Shown: one piece after another, positions 12,801 through 22,504 of the stretch
Position numbering within the stretch: position 1 is the first letter of the stretch
How the letters are laid out: the number at the start of each line of letters is the position of its first letter
Assembly: GCA_014843695.1 (NCBI GenBank)
Contig: CM026391.1
Coordinates: forward strand, 22,661,518-22,725,517
From: Archivesica marissinica
Lineage: Eukaryota; Mollusca; Bivalvia; Venerida; Vesicomyidae
Length of the DNA: 64,000 bases
Direction of reading: 5' to 3'
Notes under the pieces: generated by a model
What the model was told of the DNA's origin: nothing
Seen by the model: only the letters and a program-made list of their open reading frames with translations
Database searches by the model: none
Program-made: the position numbers and the translations under genes

Positions 12801-13471
12801 CCCTACATAAACAATAACCTCTGTCCCTACATAAATAAATAACCTAGTTACGAGGTATTATACGGGTACATGTATTATATTTGTATCAAATTATATGTTT
12901 TATTCAGAACCACCATTTTCAGACATATACTATAAACGGAACACAATTAGTACCTTTTATTTTATCGATATATGCATATGTTTATTGTTTTACCTATTCG
13001 AAAAGACTTTGGCTTCAATATATCTCCCTGTCTTTTGTTATATCTTAGTATTCTACTGAGCAAAAGCTGAGCTTGTGCCAATTTTCTTGGATGAGTTGAT
13101 TCAACTAGAGTTATGCCCCTGGATAAACTTCCACGTTCTTCTTTGATAATTCCATTGAACAATATGTCCACATGCTCCTCATCGTCATAGTTTAATGTTT
13201 CTTGTCTGAACACGCTGTGATTCCTTAGAAAGTTTGAGTTCACACAATTCGAAGCTCGTTTTATACATCTATTTTGAATATGTGTAATAATCATGGACAT
13301 AGGATATGCGCATGGACTAGAAAGCATAGGTTTTACGCGTGTACTATACAATATTCTCTGACAATTATTATATCTTAGTTCTCTAGAACAGCGAGCTGGA
13401 AACATTGGCGACAGGAATTGATACTTCAGTGTCTGTGCCAGTAAACATATTTTCCACTTCTGTGACATCAT
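655..13471 (-). CDS. MMAA: MMAA, methylmalonyl-CoA mutase G-protein chaperone (five exons, 3' end off window)
   Basis: MMAA is the mitochondrial MeaB/ArgK-family GTPase that gates cofactor loading and protects methylmalonyl-CoA mutase in propionate catabolism. Coding exons, in order on the minus strand, are 13471-12994, 10613-10491, 7204-7034, 2659-2573 and 803-655. Every junction is GT-AG. The first four junctions are phase 1 and the last donor is phase 0. They join into 336 residues. A basic N-terminus (about 1-45) fits a mitochondrial presequence. The P-loop GPPGAGKST is at 163-171, ETVG (G3) at 255-258 followed by VGQSEF, and NKSDGD (G4) at 302-307. About 95 C-terminal residues, judged from the human protein's usual length, should lie left of the window. 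The G3/switch motif is split by intron 3, which carries the large 42-bp array. Confidence 0.93.
1010..1232 (-). repeat. SINE family D copy
   Basis: On the minus strand a tRNA-like head (box B GGTTCGAGCCCC) is followed by a body with GGAGGTTGGTGCACC and GGAGCCTGCCCAGGAAAGG. The same body occurs at 8213-8325 and 39258-39530. It lies in MMAA intron 4. Confidence 0.8.
1299..1460 (+). repeat. SINE family A copy, old and 3' truncated
   Basis: It is diverged from the family A consensus (head GTCGTGATAGCGCAGTGG, body GATGGATTCCATCAGGAATG) and stops before the usual tail. Confidence 0.7.
1461..1892. other. MMAA intron 4 sequence; possible old MITE debris
   Basis: No gene is seen. Between about 1490 and 1650 short motifs such as TTCGACATAACCG recur in both orientations, which may be a decayed DNA-transposon remnant. 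The rest is AT-rich unique sequence. Confidence 0.35.
1893..2441 (+). repeat. Two family A SINEs within a 273-bp tandem duplication
   Basis: Each copy has a tRNA-like head whose anticodon arm would present CAG (leucine-like), a box-B GTTCGAG or GTTTGAG, a conserved body, and a tail near AATCGAGCTAAAATAAATTTG. The flank ACCATGATCAATCTGCCTAC precedes both copies, 273 bp apart. A flank-plus-SINE segment was therefore duplicated in tandem, rather than two independent insertions occurring. Confidence 0.85.
2573..2659 (-). CDS. MMAA: MMAA coding exon 4 (VGQSEF...GGDELQ)
   Basis: This 87-base exon is phase 1 at both ends. It encodes [15 protein letters not shown] and PPAGGDELQ, the switch II segment and following strand. 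The donor is GTGAGT. The acceptor CTATTACAG and the first 20 exon bases form one unit of the 42-bp array that fills intron 3, so the exon's 5' end is itself the edge of the minisatellite. Confidence 0.94.
2641..6410. repeat. 42-bp minisatellite carrying the MMAA exon-4 splice acceptor
   Basis: There are about 85-90 units. Read on the minus strand, each unit is TGTTACTATTACAG followed by GGGTGGGGCAGTCAGAGTTT and a short ATGTTGTA spacer. The second block equals the first 20 bases of MMAA exon 4, and the first block is its acceptor. The array starts inside the exon and fills most of intron 3. Because 42 is a multiple of three, long spurious ORFs occur in several frames. Units around 4960-5110 and 5620-5770 are shortened by many indels. 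Confidence 0.97.
6411..6686. other. AT-rich MMAA intron 3 spacer
   Basis: No coding potential, repeat structure or transposon end was recognised here. Confidence 0.5.
6687..6893 (+). repeat. SINE family A copy with deleted head
   Basis: It begins GTGGAAGTCATGATAGCGCAG and then jumps to the box-B region, so part of the tRNA-like head is deleted. Body and tail match family A. It sits between the 42-bp array and exon 3 of MMAA. Confidence 0.85.
7034..7204 (-). CDS. MMAA: MMAA coding exon 3 (to ETVG)
   Basis: This 171-base exon is phase 1 at both ends. It reads SLLGDKTRM, then [20 protein letters not shown], then [10 protein letters not shown], all hallmark MMAA segments. The acceptor reads ACAATACAG and the donor GTAAAT. 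The acceptor and the first bases GTTCCCTT are echoed in the tandem array immediately upstream. Confidence 0.95.
7205..7695. repeat. 31-bp minisatellite carrying the MMAA exon-3 splice acceptor
   Basis: There are about 15 units. On the minus strand a unit reads TTGTGCACAATATATCTTACAG then GTTTCTTGC. The true exon-3 boundary is TTGTACACAATACAG then GTTCCCTTCTTGG, and an intermediate copy with GTTCCCTT occurs at about 7225-7232. Units carrying CATG instead of CCTG lose the acceptor AG. They occur as adjacent pairs with a six-unit (186-bp) spacing. Confidence 0.95.
7697..7925. repeat. 36-bp minisatellite, about 6 units
   Basis: The unit contains ACATGTACTTCATTTGCAAA and CCATTT. It directly abuts the 31-bp array within MMAA intron 2. 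The last unit drifts to ACAATATATAC. Confidence 0.95.
7935..8212 (-). repeat. SINE family C copy
   Basis: Tail and body run ACGTTTATTTATCATC, GAGCGACGCCTCCTGAA, TCTCCTCTGGTTCTTTTACG and GACGGGGGATCGAACCTGCG, with the tRNA-like head on the minus strand. The head is interrupted and the copy is fused to a family D SINE at about 8213. Confidence 0.8.
8213..8325 (+). repeat. SINE family D fragment
   Basis: It contains GGAGGTTGGTGCACC and GGAGCCTGCCCAGGAAAGG as in the other family D copies. It abuts the family C head, so one SINE probably inserted into or recombined with the other. Confidence 0.75.
8420..10392. repeat. 42-bp minisatellite in MMAA intron 2, about 47 units
   Basis: The unit is TTCACATTGCCTGGTTTACA plus GAACATACAATGCATAGAGA plus AC. 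In 8450-8860 every third unit has GACC in place of GAAC, giving a 126-bp higher-order repeat. Beyond 9700 units with GGTTAAACAG mark a roughly 253-bp block that repeats. No match to an MMAA exon boundary was seen. Both strands carry long artefactual ORFs. Confidence 0.97.
10491..10613 (-). CDS. MMAA: MMAA coding exon 2 (P-loop)
   Basis: This 123-base exon is phase 1 at both ends. It encodes [15 protein letters not shown] and VLAVDPSS, the Walker A loop and the following strand of the G domain. The acceptor is TTGTTAG and the donor is GTATGT. Confidence 0.95.
10683..11189. mobile_element. TTAA-flanked MITE, copy 1 (507 bp)
   Basis: It is flanked on both sides by TTAA (10679-10682 and 11190-11193). 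The inverted ends are AGCGACACTACATC and, reading inward from the right, AGCGACATTACATC. A TTAA target duplication is typical of piggyBac-type transposons. No ORF of note is present. Copies 2 and 3 lie at 14263 and 21770. Confidence 0.8.
11243..11410 (-). repeat. SINE family B fragment
   Basis: The tail AGAGTGATTAATATA and the body with CCACCTGTCCAATCTGG match family B copies at 22690, 53107 and 63330 in reverse orientation. The head is degraded. Confidence 0.65.
11411..12034. other. MMAA intron 1, no gene recognised
   Basis: This is unique AT-rich sequence. The stretch 11890-12030 (TTTCATCAAAATCCATCAAC, then a purine-rich end with GACGGACACACAAACAG) resembles the end of an old dispersed repeat but was not assigned. 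Confidence 0.4.
12035..12843. repeat. 24-bp minisatellite in MMAA intron 1
   Basis: The unit is ATAAACAATAACCCCTGTCC plus CTAC, about 33 copies. Some units carry AAATAAATAACC or CCTCTG variants. The array ends about 150 bp downstream of the exon 1 donor. Confidence 0.96.
12994..13471 (-). CDS. MMAA: MMAA coding exon 1 (start codon, presequence, helical N-domain)
   Basis: The exon encodes residues 1-159 plus the first base of codon 160. [11 protein letters not shown] and the final FRIG match the region just before the MMAA P-loop. The start is the first of two adjacent ATGs at 13471. The donor is GTAAAA directly after the first base of the glycine codon. The first half is poorly conserved, as expected for a targeting region. 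Confidence 0.88.
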
Positions 13472-13514
13472 TTCCTCTTCAGCAGACTGTTCAGAGCATC
13501 AGTGAGAAATCATC
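13472..13514 (-). other. MMAA: Probable MMAA 5' UTR segment with splice acceptor
   Basis: On the minus strand a pyrimidine-rich tract ending TTTCAG stands just upstream of 13514. This suggests the start codon lies in the second transcribed exon and a 5' UTR exon lies further right. A short upstream ATG in this segment reads ATG ATT TCT CAC TGA. No first exon or promoter could be identified. Confidence 0.4.
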
Positions 13515-13616
13515 CTGAAAGATAAGGAAGTGAATGAGGTCAATGATCAATCAGATCACTCGATTCGAGAAATTGGTTACTGGTTTTTCTTTTATTTGAC
13601 CTAGTGACCCAGGTTT

Positions 13617-13830
13617 AGTTTATACAAATTTATTTTAGCTCGATTGCGAAAACAAGTTATTACAACTTATATTAATCACTCTCGAGACCTCATTCCTGAT
13701 GGAATCCATCGCCACAAGGGAGAGAGAAGAGGCAGCGTGGAATTTAACAGCAAAATCGTAACGGCTCCAGTGGGGCTCAAACTTTTCGCAGCTGAAGTGA
13801 ACACGCTACCAATGCGCTATCATGACATCC
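13617..13830 (-). repeat. SINE family A copy
   Basis: Reverse orientation: tail AAATTTATTTTAGCTCGATT, then ATTAATCACTCTCGAGACC, body, and a degraded tRNA-like head at about 13830. It lies just upstream of MMAA. Confidence 0.85.
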
Positions 13831-14258
13831 AGTACAGCTTTAGCTGCCAAAGTTATATTGGGGTTCTAATACTTGGTTTTATGCCATCATTTGACATGTG
13901 ACTGGTCTATAATTGTAAGTTGATCAGAGTACATTATTACCTTGGTCCTTGGAACCACCCATTTATACAAGTTCATATACAGACAGAACAGAAAGGGTAT
14001 GATCCTATGCTTAAAATGCTTGACAAAAACAACACAAAGTGTAGGAACAATAACAATTGTTTGTCTAAATTATCTGGTCAGCAATCATTGACAGTAATTG
14101 GAGATAGCGGCAGAAATTCATTGATAATGTTTCTATTTTGCAGTGCAATTCTTTTTTTATGCTGGTATTAATATTACTAAACAACAATCTTGTCATGTGG
14201 AGCAAATCTTAACGGCGGATCAATATTATGTGGGAATGTTTTAATGTATACATTTTAT
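13831..14258. other. Intergenic, nothing recognised
   Basis: Only short chance ORFs and AT-rich unique sequence are visible. Confidence 0.4.
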
Positions 14259-14262
14259 TTAA

Positions 14263-14813
14263 AGCAGCATTACATCGTAATAAAGGATGTTTTGGGTAAA
14301 ATATTAATGTGTGTGTGTTTACAAAAATTGAAATAGTCGCTCAGAAACGATAAAATTCCAATAAATTTAAACTGTCGTATACGCGAATTTGTTTATCAAC
14401 ACATGAAATGTAAACACGCACAGCGCGCATGCGTGAAACAACAGAGGATGTAGAAAACAACGTATATATTTTGAACATGAAATACTATCAGTATCTATCT
14501 TCCTCTAATGTCGAACCCCTCGCGGGGATGTAGAAATGTCCCTAAAAGACTTAGCTAACAGAGGTATGAATCAAGTAATTTAATTAAAAATATAACATGG
14601 GGACGATGCATTCCAAATGTAAACATGTGCGTGACCGATCGACTCGGAAAGTCCTACTTTCGGTTTCGAGTTTGTTTTATCGCAAAATAACACTGTTTAC
14701 CAAATGAACATAAGCATACAAAGTATAATGTTAGAATGTGTAGCAGCATTGCTACCCATACGTAAAAATTGAATTTTTGAAATATCTTTTATTTCATACG
14801 ATGTAATGCTGCT
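14263..14813. mobile_element. TTAA-flanked MITE, copy 2 (551 bp)
   Basis: A perfect 17-bp inverted terminal repeat, AGCAGCATTACATCGTA, is flanked by TTAA at 14259-14262 and 14814-14817. It is the same superfamily as copies 1 and 3, but the terminal motif is AGCAGC rather than AGCGAC, so it belongs to a distinct subfamily. Confidence 0.85.
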
Positions 14814-14817
14814 TTAA

Positions 14818-15884
14818 GCGTCTGGGGGAAGTATGACCATTATACTATTGAGTCAATTGCTGTAGTTGAACAGAGAATGGCGTAAAATAATAAAAAATGT
14901 AGAATCAAACAAGAAGAGGCAATGCATGGGTCGCGGGATAGGGGTGGGGCTAAAACAAAGTGGAGAACAGAATATTCTGTTCTCCAGTGGAAACCCTGCA
15001 AAGCCTTACATTAAATAAATAAATAAAGTGTGAACACATAGATTTTGGGCAACATGGACTGAGCAAACTAACTAAGGGCTAAAATTTCAGAAGAACGCTG
15101 TGTTCAGAAAGCTTTCAGGGTAGTTGGTTAAAGTCGCGCTATGGCTTCATTACGATGAAGCATGTGATCACGTCTGCAAGAATCGTCTGCATCAAACCTG
15201 ACAATGCCTTCATCGTAAATGGTTTTGCTAATTTGTAACTGGTTTTCATAATTTCATGCCACAAAACTGGTATAACTGATAAAGATGCAGCTATTATCTA
15301 CCTTAAAATGCCTCATGATGTCAAGAAACAACGTTCTCAATCATAATTTTTTCAGGAGAAGCATGCCCACACATCCCCTAGACAGGTTGCACTTCCAATT
15401 CTCCTATTTAGACAGACCATATCCAAAACAGTGCAAAATGCCACATAGACAACTGTGATGTACGACACACCATAACTTCCACGTACAAATTGATACATAT
15501 GTCTCGTAGATTTTTGGTGGTTCTTGTATGTCCCGTCAAATATTCGTATAATATTATATATCGTCAGCTGTTACTGCTTGGTGGTTTGGTAAAGTGCCAT
15601 GGTATTACGTTTTGTCCGGATGCAAAACAATCCGGTAACTATGTTAGTACAAAGGAGATATGTAGACATTGAATAGTGCAATGAATGAAATAATGCACAG
15701 GCATTGGCAAATGTTGTAATTTTATTAATTGCAATGGTTTATGAGACTATTTACTGAACCTAATAAAGTACACAACAACATTAAACATGAACAACCTCCA
15801 AAGTTGGGTTCATCGACCTTGACCTTAAGACAACGTGAAATAATGATAAACCCCGTCTTAATATTCATGATTCTGTACAATGTG
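14818..15884. other. Intergenic, nothing recognised
   Basis: About 1.07 kb of AT-rich sequence. No coding exon with plausible splice sites, transposon end or RNA gene was found. Confidence 0.4.
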
Positions 15885-16170
15885 TGTTTTACGTTTATTT
15901 ATCGTCGCTACAGATTGCAAGTATGAGCGAAGAGATTAGTCATGTTAGATTGTTGGAGGATAGTGCAATGATACAGACAGAGACCCATTCCAGAGTCTCC
16001 TCTGGGTTTTTGACGTGCACGGTGTAAACTGTAAAGCACCGACACGAGACCTCGGTTTAAAGTCCCATCTGAAAGACTGTTAATTGTATTAGGGTCAGAC
16101 GGGGGATCGAACCTGCGATCCCTGGATTACCAGTCCAGCGTGTTACCACTGGACTACATATCCGTCTGTA
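15885..16170 (-). repeat. SINE family C copy, nearly full length
   Basis: It contains the full set of family motifs and an intact head on the minus strand (GTCCAGTGGTAACACGCTGG, then GGTTCGATCCCCCGTCTGAC). Confidence 0.9.
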
Positions 16171-16234
16171 CAATACCTGGAATATGTTATTATATACGGC
16201 AGATGAGCATTGTGTTGTACATTGTACAAACCAA

Positions 16235-16443
16235 TCATTTGTAGCGCTTCCCTTCAGGTGCGAAAGGCCCGGCGTCCGAGCCCAGCCCCTAGCCGTTACG
16301 ATACGTGTGCCCTTAGGCAAGGCATTTATTCTGCTCTCTCCATCATTGCGATGAATTCCATCAGTAATGAAGTATCGAGAGTGATTAATATAAGTTGTAG
16401 GAACTTGTTTAGCAATCGAGCTAAAATTAAAATTATATAAACT
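16235..16443 (+). repeat. SINE family A copy, 5' truncated
   Basis: It begins in the anticodon arm (CGCTTCCCTTCAGGTGCG) and continues through body and tail to AATCGAGCTAAAATTAAAAT. Confidence 0.85.
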
Positions 16444-17024
16444 AATTATAAATGTTTCAATTTTCCATTTTATTTTCACAATCCCAGCTTTCACATACCC
16501 AAAGACATGCTATACATGCACTAACTTGGGGTACAAAATAAGGGAACTATATGCATACACTGCAGTCATATTCGGTGTTGAGTGCATTAGGTAGATGTAA
16601 ATAGATCGTATACTCATATTTTAGTCACTAACAAAAGCTTTCATCATTCATTTCAATCCACTTGTATTTATTGTGTGCTTAATTATTTGTTGTCAAATAA
16701 TGTCGAATAAATATATTTAAACACGTCAATGACACGTGACAGATTTTTGAGGAAATCACAGAAATATAAGACTTTACATAAACACCCAATCAAAGAAAAA
16801 CAACACGTGCAATGATCAATTTAGATGCCATTTAACGTAAGAGAAAGCATGATAATTGCATACATACGATTAAATGGTACATGATAAGTTGCTAACACAG
16901 GCACACTATGACAAAATAAATATCGAATAGTAAATGGGTTGGATGTAACGTTTCTATTTCAATGCATCGCATTTCGGCCACCGTATGATATTGTCTGTAA
17001 TTTCCAGCAGGACTATGTATCATA
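16444..17024. other. Intergenic, nothing recognised
   Basis: AT-rich sequence without coding, repeat or transposon signal that could be supported. Confidence 0.4.
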
Positions 17025-17245
17025 ATAATGGATGCGCGTTCGCTTCATGTGTGAAAGGTCCGGAGTTCGAGCCCCGCTGGAGCCGTTACGAGTGTGCCCT
17101 TAGGCAAGGCATTTAAATTCCACATTGCCCCTTCTCTCCTTCATGGCGATGGATTCCATCAGGAATGAGGTCTCGAGAGTTATTAATATAAGTTTGAAAG
17201 AACTTGTTTCGCAATCGAGCTAAAATAAATTTGTATAAACTATCA
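17025..17245 (+). repeat. SINE family A copy, 5' truncated
   Basis: It starts GGATGCGCGTTCGCTTCATG, has box B GTTCGAGCCCC, and runs through to the family tail AATCGAGCTAAAATAAATTT. Confidence 0.88.
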
Positions 17246-18092
17246 TAATAATATTATTGTACTTGTCCCTTTTGAATACTAGGTCATCTCGATGTCGTGA
17301 CTATCTAGACATTCACATCCGCACTTACTTCGATTCATCAAAAAAATCACTGGTGATATACAAATTCTTCTTTTAACCAAGGACTAATGGAATAATGTTC
17401 CGAAATATTGTGCACAGGTGCACAGGACTCAGCGGTCTAAAAGTTAATCACATTATGTAAGGAGTGTCAGTTTAACCTGTCAACCAGGACTACCTACAAT
17501 GTCGTTTACCTCTTTAGCTTAAACATGTCATTTCAGTACTTTACATGTAATCAAGAATGAGCATTTTACATATAATTTAACAACAGTAGACCGAAAGGAA
17601 ACTTATGTAGTTCTTCTCCTGATCAATTGGTTGATATGCAATAGGCAGGAGAATAATACATGTATATATAGCAATGAAAATAAGTGAAATCTATTCTAAG
17701 TATAATATGCTAAAGATTATCAGAAGTTATTGTATGATTGTGTCAATAGTTTGGGATGTTAGAAAGAAAATGATTAATATTTAAATGAATATTTGAAGAA
17801 TGTTGAAGAACATGAATGATCAAATCTTATTAGTCATAGAAAAATGTGATTAGTTAAAGAAAAATGGTTGAATATGATCGGTTGTTGTGTCAATAAGGAC
17901 AGCATTCAGATTGGAATCCGCCATGTGAACCTTTTAGAAATCATCCATCTCAGAACATTTCACTCCAATAATGTATTCGTGTACAGCAAGCAAAATTACG
18001 GCGTTGGTTGCAAAATCCTTATAAGTATCACCGAGAAGAAGTGTGCTTAAGTTGACATTACAACTGTTGTATTCAAATCATACTTAATTTCA
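17246..18092. other. Intergenic, nothing recognised
   Basis: About 850 bp with only a chance 60-codon ORF (17868-18050) and no recognisable product. Confidence 0.4.
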
Positions 18093-18094
18093 GA

Positions 18095-18345
18095 CGTCTC
18101 CGTGGCCCAGTGGTTAAGCCGTCCGCCTACGGAGCAGGAGTTCGAAAGTTTGAATCTCGTCATGGGTTCATTCTGATATGGTCGGTTGGTGAGCCGCCAG
18201 CTAGTTAAATAATGGTTACCGATTACCTACAAGCATAGGATTCGGGAAGTACTGATGTTCGTAAAAAGAGGTGTCTCATAAGTCAGAAATGGCTGGCCCT
18301 TTAAATAGGGGTGACACTATAATAAACAAACACTTTACTTTATAG
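18095..18345 (+). repeat. SINE family E copy
   Basis: A tRNA-like head with box A GTGGCCCAGTGGTTAAGCC and box B AGTTTGAATCTC is followed by a body different from families A-D and an A-rich end (ATAATAAACAAACAC). It is the only copy in the window. Confidence 0.7.
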
Positions 18346-18371
18346 CATACTATGTACTTAGTATTATATTG

Positions 18372-18590
18372 TGTGTGTTTAATTATCGTCGCTACCGGCT
18401 GCCTATATGAGCGACGCCTCCTGAAGAGATTGGTCATTTTAGATTGTTGGGGGATAGTGCAATGATACAGACAGATACCATAGTCTCCTCTGGTTCTTTT
18501 ACGTGCACGGTGTAAAGCACCGACACGATACCTCGGTTTAACGTCCCATCTGAAAGACTGTTAATTTTATTAGGGTCAGACGGGGGATGT
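18372..18590 (-). repeat. SINE family C copy, head replaced by microsatellite
   Basis: The body is typical, but the head stops at GACGGGGGATG and runs directly into the ATGT array. The microsatellite therefore begins inside the SINE's tRNA-like head. Confidence 0.85.
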
Positions 18591-19169
18591 ATGTATGTAT
18601 GTATGTATGTATGTATGTATGTATGTATGTATGTATGTATGTATGTATGTATGTATGTATGTATGTATGTATGTATGTATGTATGTATGTATGTATGTAT
18701 GTATGTATGTAGGTATGTATGTATGTATGTAGGTATGTATGTATGTATGTAGGTATGTATGTATGTATGTAGGTATGTATGTATGTATGTAGGTATGTAT
18801 GTATGTATGTAGGTATGTATGTATGTATGTATGTATGTATGTATGTATGTATGTATGTATGTATGTATGTATGTATGTATGTATGTATGTATGTATGTAT
18901 GTATGTATGTATGTATGTATGTATGTATGTATGTATGTATGTATGTATGTATGTATGTATGTATGTATGTATGTATGTATGTATGTATGTATGTATTTAT
19001 GTATGTATGTATGTATGTATTTATGTATGTATGTATGTATGTATGTATGTATGTATGTATGTATGTATGTATGTATGTATGTATGTATGTATGTATGTAT
19101 GTATGTATGTATGTATGTATGTATGTATGTATGTATGTATGTATGTATGTATGTTGTATGTATGTATGT
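18588..19169. repeat. (ATGT)n microsatellite
   Basis: At least 580 bp of tetranucleotide repeat with periodic AGGT variants (18711-18811, every 20 bp) and two TTAT variants near 19000. It runs into the assembly gap, so its true length is unknown. Confidence 0.98.
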
Positions 19170-20169
19170 NNNNNNNNNNNNNNNNNNNNNNNNNNNNNNN
19201 NNNNNNNNNNNNNNNNNNNNNNNNNNNNNNNNNNNNNNNNNNNNNNNNNNNNNNNNNNNNNNNNNNNNNNNNNNNNNNNNNNNNNNNNNNNNNNNNNNNN
19301 NNNNNNNNNNNNNNNNNNNNNNNNNNNNNNNNNNNNNNNNNNNNNNNNNNNNNNNNNNNNNNNNNNNNNNNNNNNNNNNNNNNNNNNNNNNNNNNNNNNN
19401 NNNNNNNNNNNNNNNNNNNNNNNNNNNNNNNNNNNNNNNNNNNNNNNNNNNNNNNNNNNNNNNNNNNNNNNNNNNNNNNNNNNNNNNNNNNNNNNNNNNN
19501 NNNNNNNNNNNNNNNNNNNNNNNNNNNNNNNNNNNNNNNNNNNNNNNNNNNNNNNNNNNNNNNNNNNNNNNNNNNNNNNNNNNNNNNNNNNNNNNNNNNN
19601 NNNNNNNNNNNNNNNNNNNNNNNNNNNNNNNNNNNNNNNNNNNNNNNNNNNNNNNNNNNNNNNNNNNNNNNNNNNNNNNNNNNNNNNNNNNNNNNNNNNN
19701 NNNNNNNNNNNNNNNNNNNNNNNNNNNNNNNNNNNNNNNNNNNNNNNNNNNNNNNNNNNNNNNNNNNNNNNNNNNNNNNNNNNNNNNNNNNNNNNNNNNN
19801 NNNNNNNNNNNNNNNNNNNNNNNNNNNNNNNNNNNNNNNNNNNNNNNNNNNNNNNNNNNNNNNNNNNNNNNNNNNNNNNNNNNNNNNNNNNNNNNNNNNN
19901 NNNNNNNNNNNNNNNNNNNNNNNNNNNNNNNNNNNNNNNNNNNNNNNNNNNNNNNNNNNNNNNNNNNNNNNNNNNNNNNNNNNNNNNNNNNNNNNNNNNN
20001 NNNNNNNNNNNNNNNNNNNNNNNNNNNNNNNNNNNNNNNNNNNNNNNNNNNNNNNNNNNNNNNNNNNNNNNNNNNNNNNNNNNNNNNNNNNNNNNNNNNN
20101 NNNNNNNNNNNNNNNNNNNNNNNNNNNNNNNNNNNNNNNNNNNNNNNNNNNNNNNNNNNNNNNNNNNNN
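19170..20169. other. Assembly gap (1000 N)
   Basis: Exactly 1000 N, the same length as the second gap. This suggests a placeholder, not a measured size. Confidence 0.98.
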
Positions 20170-21560
20170 TGTAGGTGTGCGTTTTCTATGTCCTCTAGTA
20201 TATAATGTAGGTGTGCGTTTTCTATGTCCTCTAGTATATAATGTAGGTGTGCGTTTTCTATGTCCTCTAGTATATAATGTAGGTGTGCGTTTTCTATGTC
20301 CTCTAGTATATAATGTAGGTGTGCGTTTTCTATGTCCTCTAGTATATAATGTAGGTGTGCGTTTTCTATGTCCTCTAGTATATAATGTAGGTGTGCGTTT
20401 TCTATGTCCTCTAGTATATAATGTAGGTGTGCGTTTTCTATGTCCTCTAGTATATAATGTAGGTGTCGTTTTCTATGTCCTCTATATATAATGTAGGTGT
20501 GCGTTTTCTATGTCCTCTAGTAATAAGTAGGTGTGCGTTTTCTATGTCCTCTATATATAATGTAGTGGTGCGTTTTCTATGTCCTCTAGTATATAGGTGG
20601 GTGCGTTTTCTATGTCCATAATGTAGGTGTGCGTTTTTCTATGTCCTCTAGTATATAATGTAGGTGTGCGTTTTCTATGTCCTCTAGTATATAATGTAGG
20701 TGTGCGTTTTCTATGTCCTCTAGTATATAATGTAGGTGTGCGTTTTCTATGTCCTCTAGTATATAATGTAGGTGTGCGTTTTCTATGTCCTCTAGTATAT
20801 AATGTAGGTGTGCGTTTTCTATGTCCTCTAGTATATAATGTAGGTGTGCGTTTTCTATGTCCTCTAGTATATAATGTAGGTGTGCGTTTTCTATGTCCTC
20901 TAGTATATAATGTAGGTGTGCGTTTTCTATGTCCTCTAGTATATAATGTAGGTGTGCGTTTTCTATGTCCTCTAGTATATAATGTAGGTGTGCGTTTTCT
21001 ATGTCCTCTAGTATATAATGTAGGTGTGCGTTTTCTATGTCCTCTAGTATATAATGTAGGTGTGCGTTTTCTATGTCCTCTAGTATATAATGTAGGTGTG
21101 CGTTTTCTATGTCCTCTAGTATATAATGTAGGTGTGCGTTTTCTATGTCCTCTAGTATATAATGTAGGTGTGCGTTTTCTATGTCCTCTAGTATATAATG
21201 TAGGTGTGCGTTTTCTATGTCCTCTAGTATATAATGTAGGTGTGCGTTTTCTATGTCCTCTAGTATATACTGTAGGTGTGCGTTTTCTATGTCCTCTAGT
21301 ATATACTGTAGGTGTGCGTTTTCTATGTCCTCTAGTATATACTGTAGGTGTGCGTTTTCTATGTCATCTAGTATATAATGTATGTGTGCGTTTTCTATGT
21401 CCTCTAGTATATAATGTATGTGTGCGTTTTCTATGTCATCTAGTATATAATGTATGTGTGCGTTTTCTATGTCCTCTAGTATATAATGTATGTGTGCGTT
21501 TTCTATGTCCTCTAGTATATAATGTATGTGTGCGTTTTCTATGTCATCTAGTGACATCTA
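20170..21560. repeat. 36-bp satellite, about 38 units
   Basis: The unit is TGTAGGTGTGCGTTTTCTAT plus GTCCTCTAGTATATAA. Units are near-identical from 20640 to 21260, then drift to ATACTGTAGG and AATGTATGTG variants at the right end. Units at 20460-20640 carry many indels. Inverted copies occur at 24581-24800. Confidence 0.97.
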
Positions 21561-21769
21561 TGTCACTTATAACTGTTCTAACTGGTCTAAAATATTTGCA
21601 GTGTATATTTGAGACCCCGACGGAATAATTTCCAAATATAACTTTATGGGGGTTTATATATAACTCTGCAGACTTGTCCGTAATCTAGGTCGGCTCACTC
21701 ACCTCGCTCACTCACTCACTCACTCACTTGTATTACAATAACAAATACTACTGCTACTACAGTTATTAA

Positions 21770-22260
21770 AGCGACACTACATCAGTGAAAACGCAAATTT
21801 ATACAGATATTTGCCTCAAAAACTGAATATTTCAACTAATAAACAAGCGTCGTATACGCGGCTTGTTGACATAGCAAAATAATGTAAACAGGGTCGACAT
21901 ACATGCGTAATACAACCTGTGTATCCCGAATAACGAGATGTATGGTACACATTTATCATTATATCTCATATATGTACCTATGCATATTTATTTGTAGACT
22001 AATCTTAGTTAAATTTATTATCTATTAGCGACATTATCAAGCGTTTAGTATTGACTACAATGACAAAGACATGTCAATTGAGGAGCGTGGATGACCGGTA
22101 TATGAAATCATACTTTAACTTTTGAAAGTTTGTAGACCACAAAAACACTGTTTATTGATTCAATGTTAGTGTTCGAATGTATTCTGAAAAAATTGTAGTA
22201 GCAATGCATTTATACGTGAACAATGCATTTTTATTTGGCTTTTTGCGATGTAATGTCGCT
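21770..22260. mobile_element. TTAA-flanked MITE, copy 3 (491 bp)
   Basis: The ends are AGCGACACTACATC and, inverted, AGCGACATTACATC, flanked by TTAA at 21766-21769 and 22261-22264. Internal sequence is similar to copy 1 (for example AACAAGCGTCGTATACGCGG). The right TTAA is shared with the next element. Confidence 0.82.
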
Positions 22261-22264
22261 TTAA

Positions 22265-22504
22265 CTCTTTCAGCGCCGAATAAATTCAGAGCATGTGCAA
22301 ACAACATAGATCCCGATCAGCCGGCGGCGTAACGCCGCGTCTGATCATGATCTATATTGTTTGCTATTCGGACAGGTGCTTCAGCTCCACTGTCTGAAGA
22401 GCAATCAGCATATAGCCTGATCAGACGGCATGTTCTATTCTGTCCGATCGGGTTCTCTACTTTTTTTACAAAGTCGCTTTTATGCGACATTGGCGGTGAA
22501 AGAG
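22265..22504. mobile_element. Second-type TTAA MITE (240 bp)
   Basis: Inverted ends CTCTTTCAGCGCC and CTCTTTCACCGCC differ at one base and are flanked by TTAA at 22261-22264 and 22505-22508. It contains a short GC-rich palindrome (GGCGGCGTAACGCCGC). It abuts copy 3 of the first MITE family through a shared TTAA. Confidence 0.78.

Noticed and set aside
17868..18050. 60-codon ORF
   Set aside because: No homology recognised, no splice or promoter context, and a length expected by chance.
18779..20491. 570-codon ORF running through the first gap
   Set aside because: Composed of microsatellite, N bases and satellite. ORFs across the second gap (53769-54962) were rejected for the same reason.
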